Assembly: GCA_026419785.1 (NCBI GenBank) | Contig: JAODTK010005693.1 | Span: 62,001-126,000, forward strand | Reading direction: 5' to 3' | DNA: 64,000 nucleotides | Origin: Sclerodactyla briareus | Lineage: Eukaryota > Echinodermata > Holothuroidea > Dendrochirotida > Sclerodactylidae | In this document: piece after piece, positions 11,488 through 24,058 of the stretch | Numbering within the stretch: position 1 is the stretch's first letter | Layout of the letters: every line of letters begins with the position of its first letter | The notes under the pieces: generated by a model | What the model saw: only the letters and a program-made list of their open reading frames with translations | Databases searched by the model: none | What the model was told of the DNA's origin: nothing | Program-made: the position numbers and the translations under genes

Positions 11488-12283
11488 GTAAGATCTTCTT
11501 TACAACCATGTACAGTTATCTACTTTCACTAGCATTAACAAGGATACTTCTCCTCGAAGTTGCTATATATCCTCGAATTAGGATAAGAAACACGGAGTTC
11601 TAGGGTGGAGATTTTAGATTGGGACTCGCATTGGCTATATTCTATGAATATTGTACTCATACTCATCTATGCATTTTTTCCTTCCCGTTTTGTTTACCTG
11701 CAATTATGTATTGTCATCTCTCTGCCATGAAATCCTTTCGCACTACATCCCAGTAATTTCACCTCCTAGCTTTCTGTCTTCCCGAAAATTGCGTCTATTA
11801 TAAACAGAGAATCATATGGTGTTGGACCTAACCTCAAGCAATCACGGTGTTACTGCATCATGCCAATACACCCACTTGTTTGAGTCGACTGAGAACATGC
11901 GACAACTTTTTATTGTACAATTGCATCAATGTATTACCATTCCTCTAATTCATGACACACATTCGACTTCGATGGAGTCGACCAAGTACTTGACATATTC
12001 AGGAAAGAGATGAACATCACCATGGCTCTGTATTGTTCGTATTCCATTCAATGAGTGTTACTTATGATGATATAATGGAGCGCGATTGGTGTAAGTGACG
12101 TACTCAGTGAGCGATGGGAGAAAGCTGAATTTCAATCTGAAAATTGGACAAGCTCCGATCAAGGAAGCTAAAGTTTTGTTCAATACCAATTATACTTAGT
12201 TATTATTGCCTTGTGCGAATTGCGGATCTCAAAATGTAGAAAAAAAAATATTAGATTCATGATATTATAGTCCTAATATCCAG

Positions 12284-12351
12284 GGGACTGAACACAATGT
12301 TAAATACGCTCGTGCTAACAATTGACATTCGACTATAGAAATACTTCGAAG
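12284..12351 (+). pseudogene. HAO1: HAO copy 1, degraded penultimate exon
   Basis: The acceptor TAATATCCAG and the possible donor GAAG/GTGATT bracket 68 bases. Reading in phase from the previous exon gives GTEHNVKY, matching the place of GEKGVQDVL in human HAO1; a shifted frame then gives something like VLTI and RL before an in-frame stop. The expected exon is about 70 bases and should end in phase 1 to join the last exon, which this one does not do. Identification rests on position and the first eight codons. Confidence 0.45.
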
Positions 12352-12867
12352 GTGATTTTTTTACAAGATAGGAACAGCCAAGCAGACTGTCTTGGGGCCA
12401 AGCGACCGGAGTGTCCATTGTGGAATGTGTCGCTGTGAAGATGTTTGGCGGTCTGCGGTCTGCGGTTTTCCGCACACCTAGATCAACATGATGACCATCT
12501 ATGGTTGTTGAATGTATTCTATGAACAACCCGTACAAGGTTTCGTGATCCATTTCACGATATTCCAGCTAGAATAGTACTTACTGCCTATTGTATCTCTC
12601 TTTCGACATGCGGGGTATACCTCAGGCATAATCCGAGTAATGGTTGGCCAATGAAACGTGCTTGTATGGAATATATGAACCGTCTAACACACTGGCATGT
12701 TCCCCAACTTGTTGGGCTTTCTGTTAGCAATCACAAATATTCTACGAGCGTTCAACATTTCTGTCATGAACCTGTTCCAGCATGTTATTTGGGGTTATCA
12801 TTAGAGCATGCCATTCTCCTTCAGTTTGATGTTAATGTGCACTCACTTCTGTATTCTTTCTCTCCAG

Positions 12868-12995
12868 GTTGCTCTACAATCGGGAGAATAGACCGATCTA
12901 TCGTCAAACACGAGACAGAGTTCTACGCCCAAGCTGTGAGTATTCACGTGATCGACCCTGTTTGGTGCCGATGTTTCCCAGAGATAATGTTCTGA
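12868..12995 (+). CDS. HAO1: HAO copy 1, terminal exon
   Basis: It follows a good polypyrimidine tract and acceptor (TTTCTCTCCAG). Taken in phase 1, the frame reads GCSTIGRIDRSIVKHETEF, then YAQA, corresponding to the SGCQNVKVIDKTLV end of human HAO1. It then runs on for 18 more residues to TGA at 12993-12995. The read-through tail ends EIMF rather than a peroxisomal SKL-type signal. A GTGAGT at 12936 could instead splice YAQA to a further exon. The last exon and its frame are well supported; the true C-terminus is not. Confidence 0.7.
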
Positions 12996-14529
12996 CAATA
13001 CTACACCGATGACGCACCCTTCTTCTTCGATCTTGTGACTCTCTACCCGTATACATTGAACGAGTGTATCATACTTTATTCGTTATGGTGGTGGCATAAT
13101 AATGAACAAATCCCAAATTCCAGTAGTTATGTCTTAAGTATTTCAATTTTTTGAGGACCTGATTAAGTTACATGGGGAACGATGTGAGGCTACTCTTCAC
13201 AGTAGATGCTTCGGCACTCAGCGACGTCACAATAGGTACTTCGTGATATCAATTAATAGTGCCGATCTTAGGCAATTGTATCGGTTGAAATTCGGTGTGA
13301 TTACCCTAATGTAATAAATAGAGATCACCAAATATATCAGATTTAGTGTTGTGCAACGAAACATCCAGATATCAGCAGTACTGAGTACTCACTCGGGTTA
13401 GGTCAATAATAATTATGTGTGAAATACAACCATATGTATTGCAATAGTTGAATCGGAATTATACTACATGTATCCAGATTGCTAGTGCATTTCTGTTTGA
13501 CCGTTTTAATCAGGAAAGAATATGTGATGTTTGGCGAATACAAGGATACTGGAAGCAATGTATAATTTATAGTCCACAGCATAAACACAGAATTTTCTTT
13601 CCCTGCAGAGGATTAAACATATTTGGAGCTCTTCGGCGTTTAATTGCAACCACTGTTCATTTTATCAGGTAATTTTCTTCCTGAATGGAAGAAGACCTTC
13701 TTATCCCCCCTATTATATGACTGTGGTGCACAGTTTGCAGTTGTTGAAATACTGTGTGCCTGTAATCATATCTTCAATATAAGTGTATGTACACGCTGAC
13801 AATTTGTGTGCTATCTTTCTCATTTCACTCTATTTGTCTGGACCAGTGACACACTGAGGCTCTCACGCTTCATCGAAACTACGGTTAAGCACCGTTCGAC
13901 AGTTCGACCGGAAACGAGTCAGTACTGGTGAAAATATTCTAATGCTTCAGTAGGCCAAACCACCCACTGCTTGTTACGCTTGGCGACCTCATTTTTCGAT
14001 TACGTATCTAGAATTCTGACCTTGTGCGAAGTAACACTATGGGTGTTGCGCTATACCCAGACGTAGTGTGGGCATGAATTCTTCGACATTTTAAATCGAA
14101 GCATTTCGCCACGGAAATCGTTCAAAAAAGGCCAACAACGGAGTGAAGGGATAACCATAGCATATAGGCATCCTACTTTTTCCCCGGTTTCACTTCTGAT
14201 TTTTTCTATCATCGGGGGAACGAAATTGAAGAGGCTGAGCGTGGCTGAGAGGGAGGGGGTGGTCGGGGTTGAAAGGAATGGCTTCACGTACACCCACGAT
14301 CCCCTCTTTTGGCTACTGGCTTGCGTGAATGACGAGCGAAGCGCGCATATTTTTGTCAATGGACACACCAATAATTGAATAAAATAAACTAGTAATACAG
14401 ATCGTGAGTCGTTTATTGTTTATGTCAGGCATATTAATAACTCAACGTGACCTAGTTGGAGAATACACAAGTGACGTTTTAGTGTAGTCTGTTGTACTGG
14501 AAATACCAGTTTGTACGAGCTTTCCTTCC
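12996..14529. other. No gene recognised beyond one exon candidate
   Basis: Apart from the small candidate at 13609-13668 I see nothing supportable. The minus-strand open frame at 14371-14051 has no known motif. Confidence 0.45.
13609..13668 (+). CDS. Candidate internal exon, unknown protein
   Basis: A strong acceptor (TTTTCTTTCCCTGCAG) is followed by 60 bases open in phase 0 and a donor TATCAG/GTAATT. The phase-0 product is RIKHIWSSSAFNCNHCSFYQ, which I do not recognise; the other open phase gives GLNIFGALRRLIATTVHFIR. It lies about 600 bases after the HAO terminal exon on the same strand, so it could be an alternative 3' exon or chance. Confidence 0.2.
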
Positions 14530-14635
14530 TCTCTATTTCTATCTAATCTTGGAAAATTTCGGAGCACATCCTTGGGAATTTTCCAAAATTCCACTAGCAA
14601 CACTGATCAAGTTTATTTGTTATTATCCCGAACAG

Positions 14636-15345
14636 CGTTGCCAGACCTTAGGATTTTTCCAAAGATCCTTGGAGTTTGGCACTTTGCCTGGGAACTTGGG
14701 AAATAAGCCAACGATCTTGGGATTTTTTTAGAGCTCACTTCGAACCTAGAAAATGTATTTTTGCCCCTGAAAAGACGAAAAATAATAACATATGGCATTT
14801 AACTCTTAAAACCGAAACCTGAAGATTTACCTAACACACAAGAGTTGTTCAAAAATGCTATGATAATCTGGTGCCCTCGTGGCTATTAGAAGCTTCAATG
14901 GCAGTGGGCTTCTACATGATGGCTATATCTTGTACTTGCTGCTACCGTATCAGGGCATACGGTTGCATTGCACGTTACAGAATTTTTACCAATGAAAGCG
15001 TAACCTTTTTATAAAGTGAACAGCCAGTTAGACACCGCCATTAACAACACCTACAACCATTACAACAAGCCACGCTCGCCGCGGCAATTCGCAGTGTTTT
15101 ACTCCCGGTTTTAGCTTTCTGCCAATTGAATGGATTTAACAATACCTTAACGCTTCAGTGTTATGTAGTCCCGTGTTTTGGAATACATACATTTTACGTA
15201 GCTCGTCAGCCTCCTACTTCATTCATTACCTTATTCGTCCCCGTTATGACCCCTGACTGCCTGACAAAATAGACCTTGGATTCTTGGGAAATTTCAAAGC
15301 AGATTCTTGGTAATTTCGAAATCCCTTGCAACACTAATCCCGTCC
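14636..15345. mobile_element. Inverted-repeat short element (AGYGTTGC termini)
   Basis: The left end reads CAGCGTTGCCAGACCTTAGG with TTTTTCCAA following. The right end, reversed, reads TTAGTGTTGCAAGGGATTTC with a similar continuation, giving imperfect terminal inverted repeats about 35 bases long and about 710 bases apart. A related right-hand end occurs alone at 14565-14608. There is no transposase, so this would be a non-autonomous DNA element. The boundaries are approximate and no target duplication was confirmed. Confidence 0.45.
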
Positions 15346-15441
15346 GTCCGACACACGTTCTGTGAAAGCTACGAATGTGTCGATTATTTGCTCACAGTTC
15401 CTACTCTCGAACCGTACACCCAGACTGAGGAGAAAAGAACA

Positions 15442-15472
15442 ATGGCGGCTACCCGAATGCTGACGAAGTTAG
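15442..15472 (+). CDS. Candidate first coding exon, unknown protein
   Basis: An ATG in good context (AACAATGGCG) opens a 31-base reading frame, MAATRMLTKL, ending at a consensus donor TTAG/GTAAGA in phase 1. The peptide is basic and lacks acidic residues, as in mitochondrial targeting starts. No second exon was found downstream, so this is a lead only. Confidence 0.25.
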
Positions 15473-17407
15473 GTAAGAAAATGACGTTCATAACTTACAA
15501 TGACCTTTTTTTCATGTTCATGTTTTTTCCTTTTTGTAAGGTCTATTTGTGTATGTGAAGAACAAAACATCCAGCATACCTATTATATGACATTTGTCAG
15601 TGCATTTAGCCCTTACCATCCTGGTATATTCCGTTACCTGCTAGGCTTTCCATGCTACGGGACTACACTAAGCCACGAGATGGCAGTGGCAATACGCCTG
15701 GCTTGGGTCCCCGATCAGGGCTAGTGCCTCTGATCCGTGAATCCCAGTATAATGCGATCACTGGGAAGAGGGTGTCACTAAAGAGGGAAACCAACGCAGG
15801 ACAATACAATAATGTTTAAAATGGGGGCGCAGGACACTTGAACTCGTGTTAGGAGCATACAGCTTGATATGACCAGCGCCAGTGCTCATATGGGGGCTTG
15901 TAAAAACGGACAATTAGTCCGGACACTGAAAATCATTTATTGGTTCCTTGCATTATTAGAAATACTGGTATGACAGTACCATCGGTAATAGCCACGTCCT
16001 ATTTCATGCATCATTTGTGGAAATGTGAACAAAATTTCATACATGTTTTTTACTATAGGACTTCTGTCCGTGGAAGGTGGTCAATGCTCAGACAGACTGT
16101 CAGGCTGTTGAGGTCATGCCGAGCTCAGTAGCTCACCGATTTGGCGAAAACTATTTTGTCGAGGACTGCCAAAATGAGAACAGGGGGGCCCCCCGGACCA
16201 AGAATTTCCAAATAGGACCAGCGGAAGCCCCATCGACTTATCCCAGAACGCGGACTCCACCCCGGCAGCCCCACCCCTCCAGCCAACAACACGCAATTGG
16301 AACAAATATCGTTCCATTTATATCACTCCCTGCGTCGACTTGCTGTCTGTTCGCCAGCATGCGGGCATAATTATGATTTTGAAAATAATATCGCTCCACG
16401 AATATTCAGTTCTGAAGCTGTTTGACCAAAAACGAGGTTAAAGAAGCACGGTAACCCGGGTCGTAAAAACATAACCTGGCTATACCAGACCGGGGCTGAT
16501 GCATGAAGTGTCTCCGGCCGCCGTAATACCGAGCCTGTTAGGGCTAGTATGACTTTTACCAATCGCACCCTGGAGCCTGGACAATCTACGGCACCAGGGG
16601 CATACGAAAGTGGGTTTTGGAAGGGGGTCAATCGAAGAGGAGAGCATTCTGTTTGAAATCTCTTTCACATTACTTCAACATCATATACATGCCTAGGCCT
16701 TCATTGCTTGGCAGTTTCACAGCCATAACCTGTGTTACTGCTCGCCAATCTAAGAGAGGCATCGCGTGGGGCCCATAAGATTGAGGAGGAGGGAAGGGGG
16801 CAGAACAAAACAGCCAAACGAATGGGTCTTAACAAGCTACTTGACTACTGCATTAAGAAGAAACTGTCTTTCTGAGTCGTTATAGGGAGGTCCCTAAGAT
16901 TTGGTAGCCACACCCGGAATCTTTTGTTATCAAACCGCAGTTACCGATGAGAGGACCGAAAGTCGGTAGTATCGGCTGAGGACCTGATATTCTTTCGGGG
17001 GTATAGAGGGTACGAAGCTCTGCCAAATGTGGGTGTGCAGTTCCACCTCTTCTGTCGACGGGCGAATATTAGGCGAAGCTGCACTATGTTGGAGCCTCTT
17101 GCATTCTACTCTAGACCTTTTGACGATCCCGCAGTAAACCTAAGCGTTGCATAGTTTCGATATTACCAGTGCGTGTATAACGTGGTGACAGGCATTGAGA
17201 ACAATTGCGAATTGCGAATTCTCCACGGAATGCAATGGCACTGTGCGACGAAGCATGTCAACATGATTGTCTGCTGTCCTACTCATGAACTCATAGGTGA
17301 CTAAGACCAATGGCTCTCTTGGTAAATGTATGTGTTTTGATTTTGTTGGTTAATTCACTTCGAAACTGAGACATTAATAATAAAGTGCTTGTTTTATATG
17401 CCTTACC
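15473..17407. other. No gene recognised
   Basis: No domain, RNA gene or complete element was recognised. Short GC-rich frames at 16077-16370 overlap on both strands and look like chance. Confidence 0.45.
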
Positions 17408-17560
17408 AGTAGCGGATAACAGGGGTAACCAGGGGTCCGGACCCCCCCCCCCCCCCACCCTCCCTTTGGTTCAGAGCTTTTCGAAACAATAATGCATGCT
17501 ACCAATATTGTGAATCCAGATGGCTTCTGTGGGAGTCGGACCCCCCCCCCCCTCCTTCCC
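17408..17560. mobile_element. G/C-run MITE-like fragment
   Basis: It starts CAGTAGCGGATAACAGGGG, a variant of the terminal motif CAGTGGCGGAT(A/C)CAGGGG seen at 52081, and carries a C-run at 17442-17456 and another at 17541-17552. This matches the family of short elements whose ends lead into long G or C runs. No far end could be fixed. Confidence 0.45.
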
Positions 17561-19259
17561 ACAATCTGCCCGCCCCGCTCTTTTGTTTGCTCTCTGTAGC
17601 ATGTATGTGGTGTAACGGGTAGTAAATGCAGAGGGTCCGGCAGCACACGAAGAAGACACATTTCTTCTATGGAATTCTATCCCCAAAATAAAATTGTTTA
17701 ACAACGTTTTTGGACACGTTTCTTGTAGGAGGGTGGGGTGAGGTGTTACACTATCATGAGACGAGAGCAAAGGTATTGTGATTACTTAGTTGTCGCATAT
17801 AGGACATCTTCCTTGTGAACCTCCGAAACTTTGGCGCGCGTTGCCGGCTCTGTTAAGTTATCTAATCAACATTCATACTGCAAATGTCCCACGAACAAAT
17901 ATGCGAGTAAACACGCACCCATCATTTGCTATATAGCCTACGGTACCATCATTCACCTCAAAAAGCTCTCCTACATCTCAGAAGTTCCATGAATGAATTT
18001 CTCTCTTGGGGTTTTCTTTAGTATACACGTCAGAAAATAAGTACAATTTACAAAAAAAATGCAAAATCAGTTGACAAAAAATCCATTAGGGAATTGATTT
18101 CAATTGTCGTTTTGTAGTGAATAAAATGTATGATGACAATAATAGTCATGAATATGTAGCAGCTTATGTATATGGATGTTGGATGGCCCTCATGAGGAAG
18201 ATATTCCATAGAATCCCTTGCGGTGATTGCGGCATCAAGGCCGATTGTACCCATGGTAATTGTGCCTATTCGGGCTCTTCCATTTTATTTGGATGGATTT
18301 TTGCCGCCAGACGTTCTCCGCGCAACGGAAGTTTGTGAATCCTCCGCCTTCTCAATTCACCTGACAAAACCGCACACCTCACCCTGTGCAGGCAGTTGTC
18401 AGTCCGCTGACTCGCGACTGTTCTTGCACACCACACAGTCGCTGTGGCGTACACACTAAAACTTTGGCCCAGAAGCTATTGGTTACAACGCAAATAGCAT
18501 CCCAAGTGTAATGCCTGGAATTTTCTGCTCAGAAAAAGATTACCTTTTTGAAACCAGGTCACAAGGATGCAAATCAAGTTTAAGAATCTCTCTGGTAAAA
18601 TTTTACGAAGAAAGGTATGTCTATTGCGCTCTATTTTACTGTGTTGATTACAACGACCGTGGTTTGTGTAGGGAAACGTAGCGTACATGTTGTCGATTCA
18701 CGACACTTTGTCTGTATAAGAATATGGGACATGAAACAAAAAGGATCATGTCCCATATCCTGCGTGCATTTAAAGGTGGGAAGGTGGGATTTCAGTGTGA
18801 AGGTGGGATTTCATACGTGCGGATGTGGGATGCAGCAGACTCCATAAATGTCGAATTCACGCGAGCACAAACGTGGAAAGTGTCCGAATAACCTGTATTT
18901 GGTTTGCAAAGACTGGTAAGTATTTTTCCTTCGCGGGGACGAATATTGTCTTCTTCTGAGATGGCAACTTGAAACTAGCCTTCTCTGCTCATAAAGACAA
19001 TTCGGTAACACTACCGTATTATGGGCCTAACCTATTCCAGCGCCACTACGTAAAGTTACCTGATCTGAATTCCACCAATTTACGACCAAAACAAGGCATC
19101 CGAAAACAAAACTCATCAAAGTGATATCCCAAGACATGAACTGCGGAAAATCATGCTCAGTATCGTACATTACATGATACGCATCATATAATTAGTTATG
19201 GTTACGGTATCGTACATTGCTGGATGGATTCACCTCACCCCCTCCCTTTTGAGGAACTC
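17561..19259. other. No gene recognised
   Basis: Nothing supportable was found. Near 18770-18830 the phrase AAGGTGGGATTTCA repeats about three times, a small local tandem duplication. Confidence 0.4.
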
Positions 19260-19930
19260 CCGTCGGGCGAGATTGATCTGTCAATGCACTCTCCAAGTCA
19301 GCAGACGTGTATTCCGCTGTGCCGCCGTGTTTACAGCCTTCACTAAAACTGTAGCGGCCTTCACGACCGACTTCTCAATGAACTGCAATTTCTTATCTGT
19401 GGCCTGTGCATTGGGGGATATTACATTCCAGATGAGTTGGTTTGTGCGAACCACGGTCAGACCTTCACAATTCTCAGGTCGTGCATTTTTCTCATCCTTC
19501 ACTAACTTGTGTATTTTTCTTCCTTCATATTCTACGAAACAATCAGTAACGTTCTCTGCCAATACGTCATCGATTTGTTGCTGACCACCTCCTGCACTTT
19601 ACGGCGTTTAGCCATTGACGAAAAACGACTGTCTGGGCCTGGCGTTTAGCCGAAGTTGACGGGTCCACAATGGAGGACTAGTCGAGCATTCTGCCTCTTC
19701 AATATCCTGCTCCCCCTCGAATCGTTTTCCTCATATTCCTCTTCCCCGCCATTACTCTCATTTGCTGGACCCGGCCAGTGAGGGTCCCAATGTCTTGGCC
19801 CTGTTTTGTCTTGGCCCTGACTGACCTTAAGTCCCCCATAACCGCGTAATGATTCGAGTCGCCCCTGCCTACCTACATGTATTGGGTTATCATCAGACCT
19901 AGTGTTATTTGCAGTGGCATCGCCCATCGT
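19260..19930 (-). mobile_element. DIRS-type gag-like ORF1 fragment (fossil)
   Basis: On the minus strand, parts at about 19927-19646 and 19562-19281 together resemble the first ORF of DIRS-like retroelements. The diagnostic phrase is PENCEGLTVVRTNQLIWNV followed by a basic-rich helix containing KKLQFIEKSVVKAATVLVKA. The preceding acidic segment (GGEEEYEEND) fits the N-terminal part of such ORFs. The copy is broken and no RT or recombinase lies next to it. Assignment to DIRS is from motif style. Confidence 0.5.
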
Positions 19931-20627
19931 GTTAGTAACGCTATCGCTACCACTAGGCTACAAACGCTCGCGGCGTTATGCATACTGGGTGTGGCCTGAC
20001 TCTTATCTAGTACGATATTTCATCACAAGTTTATGACCTTCCCTTGTTTCTGCTTGTTCTTTCCGGCTTTCTTCCTACCGGCCTCGCCGGAAGGACTGCA
20101 ATAGCGGACACCACTCATACCGGGCTCGTTCACGGAATCACGTTGAAAAGTAACGCTATCTAGCGAGCCTTCGGTGTTTCCACATTTTCACCCTGTACCC
20201 AATCATCGTATCCAAAGTCCGCTGATCCCGGGCTTCGAGCGATTACAGCCAACTCGGTCTGCCATTGTACATGCGTTTCGGACACAATTGCAAAAATAAA
20301 CCGAACCACGTTCCGTTAAATCCGAGAAGAAAACAGAAAGAACGAGCACCGAGTGCACGTTTCATTTTTCCGTGTCATTTGCCGCACACAACGTGTGCCC
20401 AAATATTGAAATTGCAGCTGCTGGGTTGTACCAAGCCCCAGACATGCTGTACTGTAGCTCCTATACAAAACAGAAGTCAGTGTGGAGCCTCGTTGCTATG
20501 CAAACAGCGCCCTCATTGACAGTGGTGTTAGAGTGACATGGAATAGCGACAAGATTCGCCTTTCGTCGTAAGATTAGATTATGCTCCGTTTGACACCTCC
20601 TTGATTTCGAGGCCTCCATTATTAGCT

Positions 20628-21577
20628 CTATTCACTCCGTGATGTCATATCTTCGGCCAAGATGGGTGTTTCGTCTGTGCCAGAGGCATCGATTCGTATT
20701 CCCGAATTAATCATGTGTTTCAGTGCTTCCGTATTATCGCTGATTTTCCCGCGTTTCTGAAACAGGGTAACCTCCACTGAAGATGTTGCAGAATCTTTCA
20801 CTATGATTACCATCTTCACTATGGAACTACGACGGTATTTTCGGGGGCTCTGTTCGAAGAAATTCCGCGGATGAGACAGACAACTGAATGTGTTTTTACA
20901 ATTTTTACAACACAACAGGGCGCCTCCTAACTTTGAGTTTGTGTTCTCGGACGGAAATTTGGACAGGGCACACAATAACGCGCTCTGATTTCCTCTCCAG
21001 TTAATATATACTCCATGGGTGTACGTGCGTACCGTTCGCAGTCGCGAAAACACTGGTGACTGGGCGGGCGGCGCTGTCACATCTCATGTTGAATCATTGA
21101 GGTACAACGAATTGAAATTCCATTACACATGCAATGCATGGTCCATTCCTGGTTAGGTTGCAATTGCTGTGGGTGTCCTTCTCCGGTCAGAAGCCAGTTT
21201 GCCTCCATGTTGTACTCCTGTCGGGTGATAAAGAAGGATCCGGATCGTTGTTCTCAATATTCAGAGATGCACCGGGTAAAATAATATCTATCTGATTATA
21301 CCAGACCCGGACTGTGAGAACATTTGACAACATTAATTGCATATATGTCATAGTCTGAATCCTGAATATTTGTGTGATACATGGAGCCAAGGCGCAGCAT
21401 GACGGTCCAGTACCCGTGCCACAATGGCCCCCAATTATTCAAAGGGTCATCCTGTAGGTCAGCCAAATCTTTTATATTTTCTGTTGCATACAGGTGTTTT
21501 CTGAAGAATAATCCGGAAAAGGGGTCCAAGGTCAAGAGGGGGAGTGGTTCATCCCAAGTTGCATTGATCAAAGCCAT
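20628..21577 (-). other. Minus-strand open frames, unknown
   Basis: Two longer minus-strand frames occur, at 21080-20628 (150 residues) and 21577-21296 (93 residues). The second reads sensibly (WDEPLPLLTLDPFSGLFFRK, then a Trp/Gly-rich stretch) but matches no family I know. No good splice sites set their ends. They could be host exons, a decayed element, or chance. Confidence 0.25.
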
Positions 21578-22039
21578 CAGTGACTATGATGGAGTGGAGC
21601 CTGCGAACACTGACAGCAAACAAATTTATTTTACTTGGCATCAGACTTCCTTTGTCTCATTTCATACACATGTTAGTTTCACGGCATCTGCGAAGAGTAT
21701 TCCGACCAATCATAACAATTTGGTCTAAGCAGACCTTCGACACTAGCGACCTTCTCCTTCAGAACATGGCCATACTCTGATACCCGTGATAAATCGCATC
21801 AAGTTTAAAACTGGACTCTTTGCTCATAAGTCATCATCTCACATCACCGACATATCTCCAGTCGTCTGCAGCGGTACACCCCTGCTCGGGCTCTCGCTCG
21901 TTCATCAGGGCAACCTCCTGCGAGACTCCACGAACCCGACCAGAGCAGGATCCTGCGCCTTCTCCATGCTGCTCCAACGGTGATGGAATTCTTTTGCCGA
22001 TGCGTGCTCGTCAAGCAACGAACACGGACACTTCAAACG

Positions 22040-22320
22040 GTTGAAAAACTCATTTATTACAGTGGCCTTGTAATTGGTTTCACAACTAGCACTGCTTATT
22101 TGACAAATCCATTTGTAAATGGAATTACAGGCCTGTAATTGGTTTTACAAATAGGCTGTTAATTTGCAATCATTGTAAATGGAATTACGGTGCCTTGTGA
22201 TTAATTTACAATGATTGTTCATTTTACAACCATTTAAAAGGCCCCTGCCGAATGGGGGTGCTAGGGGGGCCGCACCCCAGATTTTTTGATGGGGTGCGGA
22301 GCACCCATACCGATTCAGGT
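22040..22320. repeat. AT-rich palindromic repeat with GC hairpin
   Basis: Between 22040 and 22240 words such as GTAAATGGAATTACA and TGTAATTGGTTTTAC alternate in both orientations, so the strand can fold on itself. The next stretch (22256-22310) contains GGGGCCGCACCCC and GGGGTGCGGAGCACCC, another hairpin. A related AT-rich block lies at 26420-26640. It looks like a non-autonomous fold-back element. Confidence 0.45.
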
Positions 22321-23640
22321 CATGTGTCAGACCCCAGTCGATTTTTTAGCGGTCAAGGCTGTCCTGGAGCAATATTGGCACGAAAATTTAGTGTCCCGGT
22401 TTTCGATCAGCTGATGGTAAGTTGTTATTCATTTTAGGCGGTGTTATTGAAATGTCTGACTCTCGATCCTTATTAGTTTGTTTAATTTTTTTGTTGAAGA
22501 AGGGCCGAAAATGCAGAAAAAAACGCGCCGCGCGCTGTCTTCTAGTCTTTTCAGTTACTGTCTAATACAGTGGGCCACGTGTACCAACATTCGTCAGATT
22601 CTGCAAATATGATTGTCCCCTATGTGTCATCTTCAAAGTTGGGAACACAAGGTAGGCCACGCGGAGAATTGGGTTTCGGCATTGATCATGGTACACCCCC
22701 CCCCCTCTCCCGCACGGACAGCCAAGCCGGAACCCAGCTGTCATTTTCTTCAACCACTGCACAACGTTTAGTCTACTTCTGATCCTTATGTTCAGATGTG
22801 GCTTTGCCAGCCCTGACGTGCTGTTTTTAATAGAAGATGAAAGCTATATGTACAACGAACAAAAACAAACATACAGGCAAGGGGGATCGTGCCACTTAGT
22901 ATGAAGGTTTACGTGTGAGTCTGGACACTATACCGGCTGGGGGGGGAAAAACAATTCTGAGACCTGAGAAATTTGGACGAAAAAATTGAGCGGAAACTTA
23001 ATCTGCACAGGCGATCGCCAAAAAAGTGTCTCGCCCTAGTTGCGCGATCTGGTGGTTTCTATTATTCAGACCACTACACACATTTTACAACAACAACTAG
23101 TTCATGCAGACCATCGTCATCACAAACGAACATCACATATTTTCACATATAAACATGAGATCTAAAGATTCCTAAAATAACTGACCAATACGTTTGACCC
23201 TTATTACAAAAGTACCCTAACTTGTTTTTCTTCTTCATGCCCCCCCCCCCCCCCACTCTTCTCTCCAATCAATACCCAAATTTGAATAAAGTTGTATGCT
23301 CAGTCAATTCACTTCTCTGACCCAAATCCAAATGAAATGTTCTAATCCCCACTAGCAGCCCGGGCTTCTTAGCCCTTTTATTTAACCAAAGCAGAGGACA
23401 GTGCCAACCCCCCCCCCCCGCCATGCCAGGCCAGCCAAACACCCGCCACCGCCTCCCCAACACACCAGCAAACTACCCCACGCGCCCAGTCAAGGATGTC
23501 CAACATAATCTTAGGAAACCTTACATTGTCCCCAGTCCACAGGACAGAAGAGAGGAAAGAAAAATCGTACGTATTTGAATGTCTAATCACATAATCAAAT
23601 GGTTGGGTCAAGAGAGGGTTTGCTTGTGGGCAGCTTTAAC
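22321..23640. other. No gene recognised
   Basis: It contains C-runs at 22696-22706, 23240-23255 and 23408-23419 typical of the short G/C-run elements, but no exon or domain. Confidence 0.4.
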
Positions 23641-24058
23641 AGCACAATTGTCACAGGAGCTATGGTTTACTCGTTTCTCGGTGCTTTGTCCTAACAAAAG
23701 CTATTATATGATGGATTCAATCAAATTCATGAAAACAAAACATCAAAACCAAACCATCAGAATTCATAAAATGTTAACGGCATACCTACGTGAGGTTTTG
23801 GGCGAAATTCTTAATCTTACCAAGTTGGGAATTTGAATAATTATCCCAAATTAAGGCACATTCAATCAAGCTCATAACAGCAGTGAAATTGGCACAGGAG
23901 CTAACTCGTTCCCATGCTTTAATTTCTAACAGAAGCTAGATGGAATTTCAATTCCTTAACATCAAACACATCAGATTTAGAAATGTACGGACCATACCTA
24001 CTGAGTTTGGCGAAATTCTTACCAAGTTGAAATTGGAATATATTATGACAAATTAGGC
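23641..24058. repeat. Two tandem ~215-base units
   Basis: The two halves share CACAGGAGCTA near their starts, AACA(A/G)AAGCTA in the middle, and an ending with CATACCTAC, GGCGAAATTCTTA, ACCAAGTTG and AAATTA.GGCAC. They differ by substitutions and indels. Non-coding. Confidence 0.6.

Larger units (their letters stand above)
9176..12995 (+). pseudogene. HAO1: 2-hydroxyacid oxidase (HAO), copy 1, 3' exons only
   Basis: Four exons match the C-terminal third of FMN-dependent 2-hydroxyacid oxidases, peroxisomal enzymes that oxidise glycolate or longer 2-hydroxyacids to 2-oxoacids with release of H2O2. Proposed exons are 9176-9267, 11328-11487, 12284-12351 and 12868-12995. Exon phases and lengths fit the human protein: the first join aligns without a gap and the second exon is 53 codons, as expected, plus one extra base. 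The flavin-site HGGRQL motif and an ALGARAVF...RP motif near the FMN phosphate site are present. The third exon is badly degraded. No 5' exons are visible; upstream lies a LINE. Either this is a decayed duplicate or the base sequence has errors. HAO1 versus HAO2 cannot be settled here. Confidence 0.8.
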
